A stretch of DNA of 64,000 nucleotides from Crocodylus rhombifer (taxonomy: Eukaryota > Chordata > Crocodylia > Crocodylidae): positions 1 to 64,000 of the forward strand of contig JAVSML010000959.1 in the NCBI GenBank assembly GCA_038503035.1, in the 5' to 3' direction. The notes under the pieces were generated by a model. The model had not been told where the DNA came from, made no database searches, and worked only from the letters and a program-made list of their open reading frames with translations. Both the position numbers and the translations under genes were made by a program. Within the stretch, counting starts at the first letter, position 1. Each line of letters begins with the position of its first letter. Shown in pieces: positions 31,437 to 42,254 of the stretch.

Positions 31437-34022
31437 GGCACCCCCATACTTGGCTCGGGGGGGGAAGCATCCCTGGGGAAGGGGGTGTAGGGGCTCCCCC
31501 ACAGTTGGGATTATTTGCACCTTTCCTTCCTCGTACACAGGAGGCAGCAGAGGAAAGTGGTGGGGGGGACTTGGAGTTTTGGGGGCTTCTGCCCCCCCCA
31601 CCCCAGTTGAGGGTATATGCCTCCATGGGTAAGGGGGGGTTAGGAGCTTCCCCCCAGTTGGGGTGATTTCCCTCTTCCCCTTCCCTTGCACAGGAAGCAG
31701 GCAAGGAAAGTATCCCTGGGGGGAGGGAGTGTTTTAAGGACTTTTCCTGACACCCCCCCCCAGATTGAGGGTATATGCCTCCATGGGTAAGGGGTGAGGT
31801 TTAGGGGCTCCCTCCAGCTGGAGTGATTTCCCTCCCCCCCCCCTTGCGTGGTAGGGAAGGAAAATAACCCGAGGGGGGTGGGGGTGTTTTAGGGGCTTCT
31901 CCCCCCCCACCATTGGAGGTATTTGCCTCTCCAGGGGATGCAGTTGTTTTAGGGGCTCCCCCCAGTGGAGGTGATTTCTGTCTTCCCCTGCCCTTAGACA
32001 GGAGATAGGGAACAAAGGTATCACTGGGGGGAGGGGGTGTTTTAGAGGCTCCCCCCAAGGTGGGGTAGTTTGCCTCTCCCCCCCCCTCCATTACGCAGGA
32101 GGTAGGGAAGGAAAATACAGGGAGGTTGGAGTTTCAGGGGCTTCTGCTCTCCCCACTGGGGTTATTTGCCTCCTTTGGGGGGAAGGGGGTGTTGGGGAGC
32201 TCCCTCCCAGTTGGGGTGACTTCCCGCTTCCCCTTCCCTTACACAGGAAGCAGGGAAGGAACGTATCCCTGGGGGGGAGGGGTGTTTTAGGGGCTCCCCC
32301 CCTCCCTAGTTGGGGTTGTCTGCCTTTCTTTTTTCCCCCTTTATGCACGAGGGATGGTGGGGGAGAGGGGATGGAAGAAACCCTTAAAACTCCAACTCCA
32401 ATTGGGGTATTTGCCTCCTTGGGTGGGGAGGTGGTGTTTTAGGGACTCCCCGACTGGCATTATTTCCCCCGTTTCTCTCTCTACAGGCAGCAGGGAAGGA
32501 AAGTATATCCCTAGGGGGAAGGGGGTGTTTTAGGGGCTTCTCCCATCCCCCTTAATTGGGGTAAGTTGCTTCCCTAGGTGGGAGGGGGGTGTTTATGGGG
32601 TTCCCCCTTGGTTGGAGTTAATTCCCCTTTCTGCAAAAGGCAGGGAAGGAAAGTATTTCTGGGAGGAAGGGAGGGGTTGGAGTTTTAGGTGCTCCCCCCA
32701 GTTGTGGTTATTTACTACTCCCCTTCCCTACCCCCCCCCCACAGGAACCAGGGAAGGAAAATATTGAGGGGAGATGTTTTAGGGGCTTCCCCCCCCAGTT
32801 GGGGTTATTTGCCTCTCCCCTCCCCCACCCGGAAAGTATGGGGGGCTGGAGTTTTAGGGGCTTCTCCCATCCCCAAATTGAAGTTGTTTGCCTCCCTGGC
32901 TAGGAGGGGGGTGTTTTAAGGGCTCCCCCTAAATTGGGGTTAATTCCTTCTTGTTTTCCCTCTCTGCAAAAGGCAGGGAAGGAAAATATTGGGGGGGGGG
33001 GGGTTAGAGTTTTATGGGCTTCCCCCATCCCTCCCAATTGGGGTGGGGGTTGCCTCCCTGGGCGGGAGAGGTGGTATTTTGGGGGTCCTCCCCAGTTTGC
33101 CCCCTGTTTTTGGCCTTCCACAGAAGGCAGGGAAGGAAAGTATCAGGGGGAGGGTTGGAATTTTAAGGGCCTCTTGCATTTTCTCAGTTGGGGTTAATTG
33201 CCTCCTGGGGGTGTGTGTTTTAGGCCTCCCCTAAGTTGTGATGATTTGCCTCTTCTCCCCCCCACCCCCCCCACAGAAGGCAGGGAAGGAAAGCGTGTCT
33301 AGGGGGGAGGGGAGATGATTTAGTGGCTTCCCCCATCTGCCCAGATGTGGATATTTGCCTCCCGGGTGTGGGGGGTGGCGTTTTAGGGGTTCCTCCCTAG
33401 TTAGGGTTAATTCCCCCTTTGCAAAAGGCAGGCAAGGAAAGTATCCCTAGGGGAGAGGGGTGGTGTTTTAGGGGCCCCCCCCAGTTGGGGTTGATTGCCA
33501 CTCTGGGCAGGAGGGGTGAGGTGTTAAGGGCTCTCCCCACCCCAGTTGGAGTTAATTTCCCCCTTTCCATCCTCTACAAAAGGCAGGGAAGAAAGGTGTT
33601 GGGGGTGGGGGTGGAGTTTCAGGGGCTTCTCCCTAGTTGGGGATAATTGCCTCTTTTTTTCTCTCTTTCTCTTTTCCATAGAAAGTGAAAGAAAGTATCC
33701 CTGAGTGGAAGTGTTGGTATTTTAGGGGTTCCCCCAAGTTGGGGATATTTGCCTCTTCCCCCCCCCAAGGTTGGGAAGTATCCCTAGGGAGGAGTCAGAG
33801 TTCTAGGGGCTCCCCCTTGCACCCCCCACCCCAGTTGGGGTCAGTGGCCTCTTACTTTTTTCCCCCTCATCCACAAAAGGTGGTGAAGGAAAGTATCCCT
33901 GGGTGGGAGGGTTGGTGCTTTAGGGACATCTTCCTTGTTTGGGATCAGTTGCCTCTTTTTCCCCGCACCCTCCCTCCCTTCAGAAAAGGCATGGAAGGAA
34001 AGTATCCCTGGTGGGAGGAAGT
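31437..34022 (+). repeat. G-rich/C-rich tandem array at start of TNPO3 intron 1
   Basis: About 2.6 kb of diverged tandem units built from an approximately 50-bp core ('gttttaggggctcccccagttggggtta') combined into units of about 100 and 150 bp. Most units carry a C/T tract followed by a 'cagGnAGgcAGGGAAGGAAAGTATCCCTGG' block. AGs directly preceded by a pyrimidine tract and C/T occur at about 31540, 31693, 32001, 32098, 32246, 32486, 32744, 33123, 33276, 33681 and 33983; the spacings cluster near 100 and 150. The array begins within 40 bp of the exon 1 donor. Open frames on the minus strand through it are repeat artefacts. Confidence 0.93.
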
Positions 34023-34189
34023 TTCCAATCTCATGGGCTGAAGCGAGCGGCACAATGTAAAGGGAGCAGGCGGCAGGTGGTAGTTTTACCCGTCTCTCCC
34101 TGCTCCTGGAGAGGGCAGGGCTTTGGCGCAGACTGTCTTCTCTATCGGGCCACGTTGTGTACTCGATAGTTGTGCACTCGACAGCAAAG

Positions 34190-34285
34190 ACCTGAGGAAG
34201 GGCACTGTGGTATCCAAATGCTTGTCCGAGTCTATCCCAGCCAGGCCATTGGGCCAATTAAAAGATCTCACCTTGCCCCACACTT
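34190..34285 (-). repeat. Dispersed short repeat, antisense copy
   Basis: 'acctgaggaagggcactgtggtatccaaatgcttgtccgag...gccattgggccaattaaaagatctcacc' matches the reverse of the ttattagaccaac/cttcaggc family. Confidence 0.65.
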
Positions 34286-34289
34286 AATA

Positions 34290-35984
34290 GTGGAAGTTTA
34301 GAAATCCAGTAATCTTTTTGCACAGGTATCAACAGCGGGCAGGCTTGTGTTTCAGTATGTTCCAGCTGGTTAGGATCTGGACTTCAAAATAGAAACAAAA
34401 ATAAAGTTTGCTAATAGACAAGTTGTGCTCAGAAAGTAATAAAATAGGCAGTTGAAGAAATGGAGCAAAGCAAGTTAATTTTTGCCCTGTATTATAGCCA
34501 GCTGCGTTCCCCATAAAATAGTAAGAAAGTTCCATTTCCCGTCTGTTATTATGGGAAACTTTCTTTATCCTGATAGCCAGATAAACAGATCAGGTGTCAC
34601 AACATATCACTTCTGGACTCCACCCCAGTACTTTTCCGACTAGGAACTTTACTCTCGTACATTTGGTTCTGTGGAACTGCTCTGAATTGTGACAGCAGGG
34701 GGAGACTTCATTTCCTCTACTGTTTGCAGTCAAGAGCTTTTCTTTAATGGTTTATCCCACAGCCAGGATCTTTTGATTTTGCCAAAGAAATTCCTGTTTC
34801 TGGTTGGCAGAGTTCTACTTCTTGATATCAGCGGTTCCTAGCAAAGTGGACTTTCTGAACTGAATACGGGAAAAGGAAGATTCCTTTTATTTGGGACAGT
34901 TTTTATGATGGTCAAAAGAGAGGAAATATAACCAGGAACCTGAGTGTGCATTTCTGCTGGGTTAGAATTTCTTCCTGTGTACTTTTCGATAAGTCAAATA
35001 ATTTTTCCCTGCTTAGCTGGCTCCCCTGCCTTTCACTGGAGAAGTAGAAGGCCAGGTTTTAATTATTTATTTTTGTTGCCTGCTTCCTGAAACATCTCTC
35101 TGAATCTAGCATTCATCTTGCATGGTAGATCGGTGGCAGTTTTTGGCTACTTTTACAAACCTTACAAGTTGCACGTTGGGCTCATCTAAACTGATTGGTG
35201 AGGTTGAGTCACTCTTCCTGGTTTCTGAATCTTCAGGCTGACTAGTGCTTTAGAGGGAGTGACAGTCTTGCTAGACTAGACATGAGCCAGAGGCTAATCT
35301 GCAAGCTGGGAGCCAGTACAAATTGTCATTGGTCCCTTGGTGGGTTGGGGATGTTGCCTTTGAGTGTCCGTTTGCTCCCTCTGCGTGCAGCATGTTCTGT
35401 CTTCTCTTTTGATCCCTTGTTGTGGAGCCTGTTGAATTAAGAATAATGTCATTACTAGTGCTCTAACATCATCTGCATTGACTCTGGTCTGTAATCGGTT
35501 CCTCTTCTCTGTGCTGTCTTTTGTTTCCAAAAATTCTTTGGCTGCTGCTTCCATTTTCCAGGGGGAAAAAGGAGCAAAACTTGAGTTCCTTATTGTTTTG
35601 TTCACTTCTGTGGCTTTCCGAGGAGTATGTCGGATGGCATTCCCTGACCTGATCAGCTGCAAAACCTAAATTCCTTGTCTGGGGAGGTGGAAAGTGAGTG
35701 GGGCTTCTCTGCCAGACTGTCCCCGAGTAGGTGAGTTTGTTTTTGGAGTTCTGGTCAGTTTTGGGAACACTGGGCAGGTTCAGAACTGACCTGTCTGATA
35801 TAATCCTGCTGCTCCAGATTTGTTCCCTAGCTAGCTCAGGTTTTGAACTTTTGTGAAAGGGAAGAAATGCTTGGGAATTTATTTGAAAATAGTAGGGGAA
35901 AGCTGAAATGCCAAGGAGGCATACATAAGTGTGATTGTTTTCCTGGGTCCTGGTAAATGTGTCTGGGCAGGAACTCAAGGAAAA
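34290..35984. other. Gap in intron 1: no gene seen
   Basis: No recognisable repeat or exon. The 185-codon minus-strand frame 35469-36026 lacks any known motif. Confidence 0.45.
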
Positions 35985-36075
35985 AGATTCACAGAAGTTT
36001 AGGGCTGGAAGAGACATTGAGATCATTGGGTCCAGCTTGCCTGCTCTGGGCAGGAAAGACTGCTGAGGTCAAATA
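35985..36075 (-). mobile_element. CR1 3'-end fragment, antisense
   Basis: 'gattcacagaagtttagggctggaagagacattgagatcattgggtccagcttgcctgctctgggcagga' is the antisense CR1 tail. Confidence 0.85.
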
Positions 36076-37804
36076 ACTGTGATTTAGACTTGCTAAATGC
36101 CAAACTTTTCCCTACTTTAGATGGCTCAAAATGGGGACTCCTAGCTGCATCGGCAGCCTTCAAGAGTCTGAGAGCTGCACTTAATTTGCATAGCTAAGTA
36201 CAGCATCTCTTCTGTGTGAATGGAGCCTGTGGAGACTCTGGGTTCCAGCGTGCGCTTTCCACATCTGCTTGGACTGAAATGGAGTGCTGCAAAAAGGGAC
36301 TTGTTGCTTCTCCAAGCTGCATCTCACTACTAACAACGAGGGCAGCCTTTGCCCAGAGTAGCAGCACTTGGGATGGTGCACTTTGCCTTTGTTTGAAGCA
36401 TCTAGTTCTGAACTGACTTTAGGGTGTCTAAAGACCCAGGTATCTAGGGCGTCTAGTGGTTTTGTTTTGAGGTGGCTGCTATTTCAGACAGCCCTAAATT
36501 CATCAGTGCAATTATGGATGCTTTTTTTTCCCCTTTGTTCAGCTGTCTTAAGCACTCTGGGGTTTTCTCCACAAGGGCTAGGGCTGCTAACAATACACAA
36601 GTCCACGCTGGTGTGTTATGGTGGCGTGTAAGCAGGGCAGCTGTTGTGTGCAGTGGGATCATCAGACATGCATCCTAAAATGTTTAAAGTATGCAGATGC
36701 GTGGGACGAAAAGGGGAAGTGCAGATCCAGTGGGGCAGTTAAGACTTGCCTTCTGTGAAGATAATTCATTGAATATTGGACCCTGAAGTCTGGCTGTACT
36801 CCTGCATTAAAGAGAAGGGCATCTGTTTCCTGGCTGCTGCCTGTAACCCTTTTGGTCCCACTTCAGTTCCCTGGTCCAATCTCTCATAAAGAAGTACAGG
36901 CAGAGTTACCAGATCTCTTGGGTTCTTTCTACCCTGATTGCCTGTCTGGGTGGGATTTGTCATTTGGTCCCATTGTATTGTAAATTGGTGACCGGAGCTT
37001 CTGCCTGTTTTTTGTGCCAGGGTGCGCTTATCTGTGCTTTTCCAGGTTGCTTTATGAAATAAAGCAGTGGAGTACGCAGTTCATTTTTAGACTTTGTCAT
37101 CCTGAGTTCTTTGGTCAGCTTAACTTATCATTCCTTAAACATTCGTTCTCTGCTAACCTCTCCCTTACGTTACCATAATAAAATAACCCATAGTGGCCAC
37201 GCAAGGTACTTGCCTACAAAACTGCTGGTTGCTCCTTGTTACAGTTGTGGTAAGCATGTTAACCTAACTTATGCCAAAGGAGATCCTTTTTTCCATTTAT
37301 AAAGAACTAAAGCACTTTCTCATGTCATCTCATGAAAACTGTTTTCAGAAATCCTTTCTGGGTTTTAGATTGTCCAAAGTTGTAGTTAGTCTGTCTGCTG
37401 GTTTATTGCACAAGTTCTAGTGCAAGTGTTTTAAAGAGCCCACACTAACCCATCTCCCGGTTAACATGTCTAGCATTCATTCTTTTGTATTAATGCTCAC
37501 ATCAGACCTGGTGTTTGTTTTTAGGGGGCATTTTGTATGTGGAGTTCTGAGAATTGCTCCCCAGGCGGCCCCCGAGCCCTTCCATAGAACAACAAAGTTC
37601 TTGGTTCAGGGAATAAAGGAAATGAGTTTAGAAACTGGGCGCACTAGGAACAGAAAATAGTGCTAGTTCAAACCCTTCAAACACTCAGTGCTAATTAAAG
37701 AAGAATGCAGGTCGTTAGGCACATCTTATCTCTGTTCTGACGTATGATTTGACCAAGGATGCAGAGAGAATCTGACTCTCTTGTTCATTTTCCTTTGAAA
37801 TAGG
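36076..37804. other. Gap in intron 1: no gene seen
   Basis: No motif-bearing frame. Nothing beyond short chance ORFs. Confidence 0.45.
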
Positions 37805-38070
37805 AAGGAGTGTCAACAGTGAGGTCCATGGGCCAGATCTGCCTGCAGAGGCCCATCTTCTTGGCCCCGGTGCTGTTCCTGGGTCTTAGAGTTGACCTGT
37901 ATGTGAGGTCTGCCCTGGCTTCATAGTTTCATGCAGTGCAGCCCCAGACCAGCTGGGCCAGGTGCTGGATCTGGCATGCAGAGTGGGGGCAGTGGACTTT
38001 ATAGGCCCAGTCTGGCCTATGGACCTGGCCTCATGCCACTCATCTGGCCTACAGGAGATGGACACCCCTG
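37805..38070. mobile_element. hAT-like element, decayed
   Basis: Left end AAGGAGTGTCAACAGTGAGG; right end, inverted, CAGGGGTGTCCATCTCCTG; same family as 3950-4161. Flanks (a)aatagg and (t)aatagg agree. Confidence 0.6.
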
Positions 38071-39025
38071 TAATAGGGGAAACAGTAGTTCCTACTTGGT
38101 AGAGAGGTGGGATTGAAGGCTAGTTAATCCTCAGTTAATAGAAATACAGCTTTCTTCAGCTATCAGCTTGATTTTTAGAAGATACCCTGCACATTATATC
38201 AGCTTTACAGAGTTCTTAGACTTGAAAATGGACTAAACCTCATAGTATTGCAGTGAGATGATACATGTCATTGCCGTGTAACAAAAATGACTGAATGAGG
38301 CATGTGCTTCGCCTCACAGGAAGTGGGTGACTGAACAAGAGCTACTGCCCAGATTTTATAACATTCTTCCTTCTTTAAGAGAGAATGCATGGAAGCTTCA
38401 GCAAGTTTTGTCTGTTCGGGGTGCGGGATTTATTTGTGCTTAATAAACCATGGTAATCCTGTACACAGTTAATGGCAGTGAACATACGCTCAGCTCTTAC
38501 GGGGATGTTGTATAAAGGAGGGGGTTAGTGAATTTTGGTGGTGTTGGCAGTTTGCAAACTATGTGCAGCAGTGAGTCATGCAGTGCCGAAGCGCTGTTTG
38601 AAAATGGCCAGTTCTCATATGTGTATAATAGGAGGATTTAGGGCACTCCAGTGAAATGCTTGCTAAGCCCCGGCTAGAGAGCAGGCATTGAAGCAAGTAT
38701 CTGTTTGAAAATTCCAGCATAAAAGTCTCTCCTCTCTCTTTGTTAACTGGCAGCATTCCTCTGCGCCCCCCAGATGCTAACATGAGCTGCAGCTTTTCTG
38801 CTTCACCTGGCTTCTGCCAGGCTGGAACGGTCTTTCTGAAACTAGGGCCTTTCCCCATGGTGCACTTGACTCTGTACCCTGCTAGAAACCCCAGCACACA
38901 CCCTTGACAGGCAGCCACTTCCCTTCAAGCAAGGAGCAGTAGCTTTTCACTCACCCTCTTTATTTTTAATGCTTAGTTATATGGCACATCTCCTACATAA
39001 ATCTCGAAATACCCAATATTAGCCT
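38071..39025. other. Gap in intron 1: no gene seen
   Basis: The minus-strand 119-codon frame at 38559-38918 has no recognised motif. Confidence 0.4.
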
Positions 39026-39029
39026 ATAT

Positions 39030-39155
39030 CCTGGAGGTGATGAAACTGAGGCACTGAGCTGGTCGGTCATTTGCTCAAGGTGGCTCAAAGGCTGGCCTTG
39101 AATCCTGACCCTCAGCTGTGTGCTTTGTCCATTGGATGCTGATGCCTTTATAAGA
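39030..39155 (+). mobile_element. MIR-like SINE core
   Basis: 'gatgaaactgaggcactgagctggtcggtcatttgctcaaggtggctcaaaggctggccttgaatcctgacc' parallels the MIR core/3' region (gaggaaactgaggctcagagaggttaagtgacttgcccaaggtcacac...). Ancient amniote repeat, heavily mutated. Confidence 0.6.
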
Positions 39156-40798
39156 TGGGTTTGTTCCAGAAGGGGATAAAACTGTCTCCTGGACCCCTCG
39201 CCCTCTATTCCTTTGACCATCTGGCAATGTTACCTGCTGGGCATATGCTTAATGCATCAACCTCTTTTGAAGATAGAAGCAAGATAGATTATAAACCTGA
39301 AATAAGAGGATTTAGTGTCCAGTGGGTTGTGTAAAACAGGGACTCCAAAAGCAATGAGTGTAATCTGTCTCAATGCCTGACTTTTTACCTACTGAACCAG
39401 CAAGAAATGGCCAGCTGTTAGTCACAGCCTACTTCAACATGTTTTTGACCATTGACCTAACATTTAAAGAGCTCTGGCAACATATACTATATGCTCAAAA
39501 TGGCATAAGGTCTGCTCACAACTAGAACAGGGCAATTCATTTGTAATTAACAACCTCAGGTTTGGGGTTTTAATTTTGTCTGGCTATCAACTCTTTGTAG
39601 AAATGAGGTTTCTTTGGCATTCATCATTCAGAATTGCCAATTGAATATCTTGTAGAGTTTTGGTTATGTTATGCGCACACAGTCTGGGAGTACTGAGATA
39701 TTTGAGCTGTTTGCTTTTGATCAAGCACATCTGCCAAGTGATGTTTATATTCAGTACAGCCTGAACATAACTCTGCGAATCAGGTTTCTGCGAGTGCTTG
39801 TATTTGTGTATCCATGATTACTGGCTGGAGATCAGCTGTTTGCTTAGAGATGAGAGCAAACTTCTCCAAGATGAATCCAGCAGATAGCAAAATCTCTGCA
39901 ACTATTATAGCATCCAGGCTTCCCTGAGTGTCGCTTGGTTGCTCTTTCAGCTTCCATCTGCAGAAAGTAGTGTATCCTGTGAACGAAGGGGCAGATCTTC
40001 AGTGCTGTGCTTCTCTGGGGATTTAGCTGAGTTGTCACATTCGTCGGTCTGTTACTGTCTTCAGAAATCACCATATTTTACTTTCGACCACTTATTTGGG
40101 AAAATTAATGCATATAGGCTCAGATCATTGAAGAGAGATTTAAAAGCCTTTCGGGTTTTACCTGCTATACCTATTCCTTGTGCTGTTCTGATCAGCCCAC
40201 CTGTGAGTATTAGTTTATCTAAACCACAGAAGCCAAAACCACTAGGCCAGTAAGTCTGTGTTCTGTGATTTGAGCTGCATAAACTGTGACTCCTCTATCT
40301 ATATAACAAATACAAAGGGAATGTAGTCCTTTATATAGAATGAAAGTTAAGTGCTCTCTGTCACCCAAGTGCATATTGATTTATTAGCTTTTCACTGCTC
40401 TTTGACTAGCTTCCACCCTATAATGGACCACACCAAAAATATAATGCAGTTGACAACTGGTTTGAGGTATGACTTGGTATTTGCTCAGTGTAAGTGTGGG
40501 TTTGGTTCTTACATGCATTTTAAAGGGGTCAAATTAAATGTAGTTTGTAGCAGCATAGTCTGATTTACTTTGAGTCTAGTGTTGACCCCCTCCTCCCCTC
40601 ATTCACTCTGAAATTCGGTGAAAGAGACTGGGTTGAAATTTAACCCCAAATGTGGGGGGTGTTGAAACAGGCTTGTATAGATTGGAAATGCACAAAGATT
40701 TTCATAGGGATTTTTCAAAATCAGCATTGCAAACTTGTTACAACAAAATAACAGGCTCTTCTAGTCCTTGCAACTTACTTGAGAGAGTGTCCTGCATT
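39156..40798. other. Gap in intron 1: no gene seen
   Basis: AT-richer unique-looking DNA; open frames up to 104 codons without motif. Confidence 0.4.
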
Positions 40799-40806
40799 CC
40801 CTAGAG

Positions 40807-41149
40807 CAGTGGTTCTCAACTTGTTTTGTATTGGGACCCATTTGTAAACATTGGCCAGTCCCAGCGCAGTGTGCTCCTCAATCCTGACTTGTTGCCGCTA
40901 GGCCCCAGCCCCCCCAGTGTGTGGGGTAGGGGGTAAGGCGGGGGAGAGGATGTGGGGCATGGGGAGCCCCAAGTAGCCCCTTGCAGGCTGGAACTCTGAC
41001 AGCCTACAAAGGAAAAGCTACAGTTTCCCACAATTTTCTCTTTTAAAGGATCACTTTTGTTGGTCCATTTTTAAAGCTTTTGTTTGCAGCCCTTTCATAT
41101 ATTATTGCAACGCACTTTTGGGTTGTGACCCACAGGTTGAGAAATGCTG
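40807..41149. mobile_element. hAT element A of a nested stack
   Basis: 343 bp. Left end CAGTGGTTCTCAACTTG; right end, inverted, CAGCATTTCTCAACCTGTG. Flanking octamers ccctagag (40799-40806) and ccttagag (41150-41157) match at 7 of 8. Confidence 0.85.
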
Positions 41150-41510
41150 CCTTAGAGCAGTGGTTTTCAACCTGTGATCTGTGGACACCTGGAAGTCCAC
41201 AGATTATGTCTAAGCAGTCTACAAAAGATGGCTATGATCAATCACAAGTATGTGAATACCCACACTTACTATTTAAAGGGGTTTGCACTTCCGTTTGAAA
41301 TTTCCAAAGGGGTCCACAAATGAAAATGGTTGAAAATTAGGAGTGCACAGATAAAGACTTTTTTAGGCTGATACCGATGCCCATATATTAACGAGCCATG
41401 TTGGCCAACACCTATCTGATTGCCAGTATGCAACCTGGCAGCTTGGAGAGCAGCATCTGGCTGATAAGTCTGTTGGGAGGAGAGGGGAGGGAGTGGGGGT
41501 GGGGGGGGGG

Positions 41511-41612
41511 ATGAGGGCCCCCCCCTTTGGGGGGGGGGGGGGGGGGGGGGTGGGGCCCGGCGGGGCCGGGGGGGGGGGGGGGGGGGGGGGGGGGGCGGGT
41601 GCGGCCGGGGGG
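41511..41612 (+). repeat. Poly-G tracts
   Basis: Runs of more than 20 consecutive G (around 41530-41550 and 41568-41595) interrupted by cc/gcc. Potential G-quadruplex or a collapsed/low-quality sequence region. Confidence 0.9.
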
Positions 41613-41619
41613 GGGTTGG

Positions 41620-42230
41620 GTCTAGGATGGAGCTGGAAGTGGCTTGTCTGCGGGGGCAGCTCCCTCTGCTGCACACACCCCAAGGGGAGGCATGGGGGGC
41701 ATGTGCCCCTCAGATTGGCATGCAGGGCAAGGGCAGCACCCACTGCAGGTTGGGGGCAGTGCTGGGCTCTTCTGCGGGGGGGGAGTTAGTCCAGGGCTGC
41801 ACTTGGGGTGGGCTGCAGTGGTACTGGGAGGGGGGTATGGGGGGGGCTACAGCAAACTTTGGGGTGACTAGCCCACCCTATAACCCCACTTCCCAGCCCT
41901 GCTGCTTCCTGCCCTGAGTGCAGCTCCAGCCAAGCCCCTCTTCCCCCGCTGGGAAGAGCCTGATGCCAGACCCAGCCTACAGTGGGCAGCCCACCCTTGC
42001 CCTGCATGCGGATCTAGTGGGGCACGTGCCCCCTGTGTCTCCTCCAGGGTGCACGCAACAGTGGGAGCTACACCCTCCGCCCCGTCCCTGCCCCCTGGGC
42101 AAGCAGCTTGCGGCTCCTTCCTGCGCCCTGCCCCAGCTGGGCAGTGCCTGCCCCTGCCCCAGTCTCCCTCCCTCATCATGGGGGCTTCTATCTGCCCCAC
42201 TTTCCCTCTCTCTCCCTCCCAACAGACTTA
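41620..42230. repeat. GC-rich module shared with 23460-24530
   Basis: Shares wording and order with the interior of the hAT at 23373 ('ggcatgtgcccctc', 'gggctcttc', 'gctacagc', 'gcggctcctt-cctgcgccctgccccagctgggcag'). Non-coding; long frames are compositional. Confidence 0.65.
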
Positions 42231-42254
42231 GTTCCTGGTGGCTGCTTTCCAAGT

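Larger units (their letters stand above)
30600..31450. promoter_or_regulatory. CpG-island promoter and 5' UTR of TNPO3
   Basis: Dense CpG, very GC-rich stretch that begins where the flanking minisatellite ends and runs through exon 1. It carries several ETS/GABP-type cores: ACTTCCGG at 30935-30942, CCGGAAGTG at 30977-30985, CCTTCCGG at 30996-31003 and CGCTTCCGGG near 30649. There are two YY1-like ATGGCG cores (30905, 31172). There is no TATA box. This composition is typical of a dispersed-start housekeeping promoter. The transcription start is not determined by sequence alone; the clustered ETS sites suggest it lies around 30930-31150. Sense and antisense open frames across the island are compositional. 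Confidence 0.85.

Noticed and set aside
30700..31704. 334-codon minus-strand frame across the CpG island and exon 1
   Set aside because: Low AT content removes stops; it reads through the antisense of TNPO3 exon 1 and into the tandem array; no motif.
31691..32348. Repeating peptide-like minus-strand frames (proline/glycine-rich) in the array
   Set aside because: They are antisense translations of the intron-1 tandem repeat and change frame between units.
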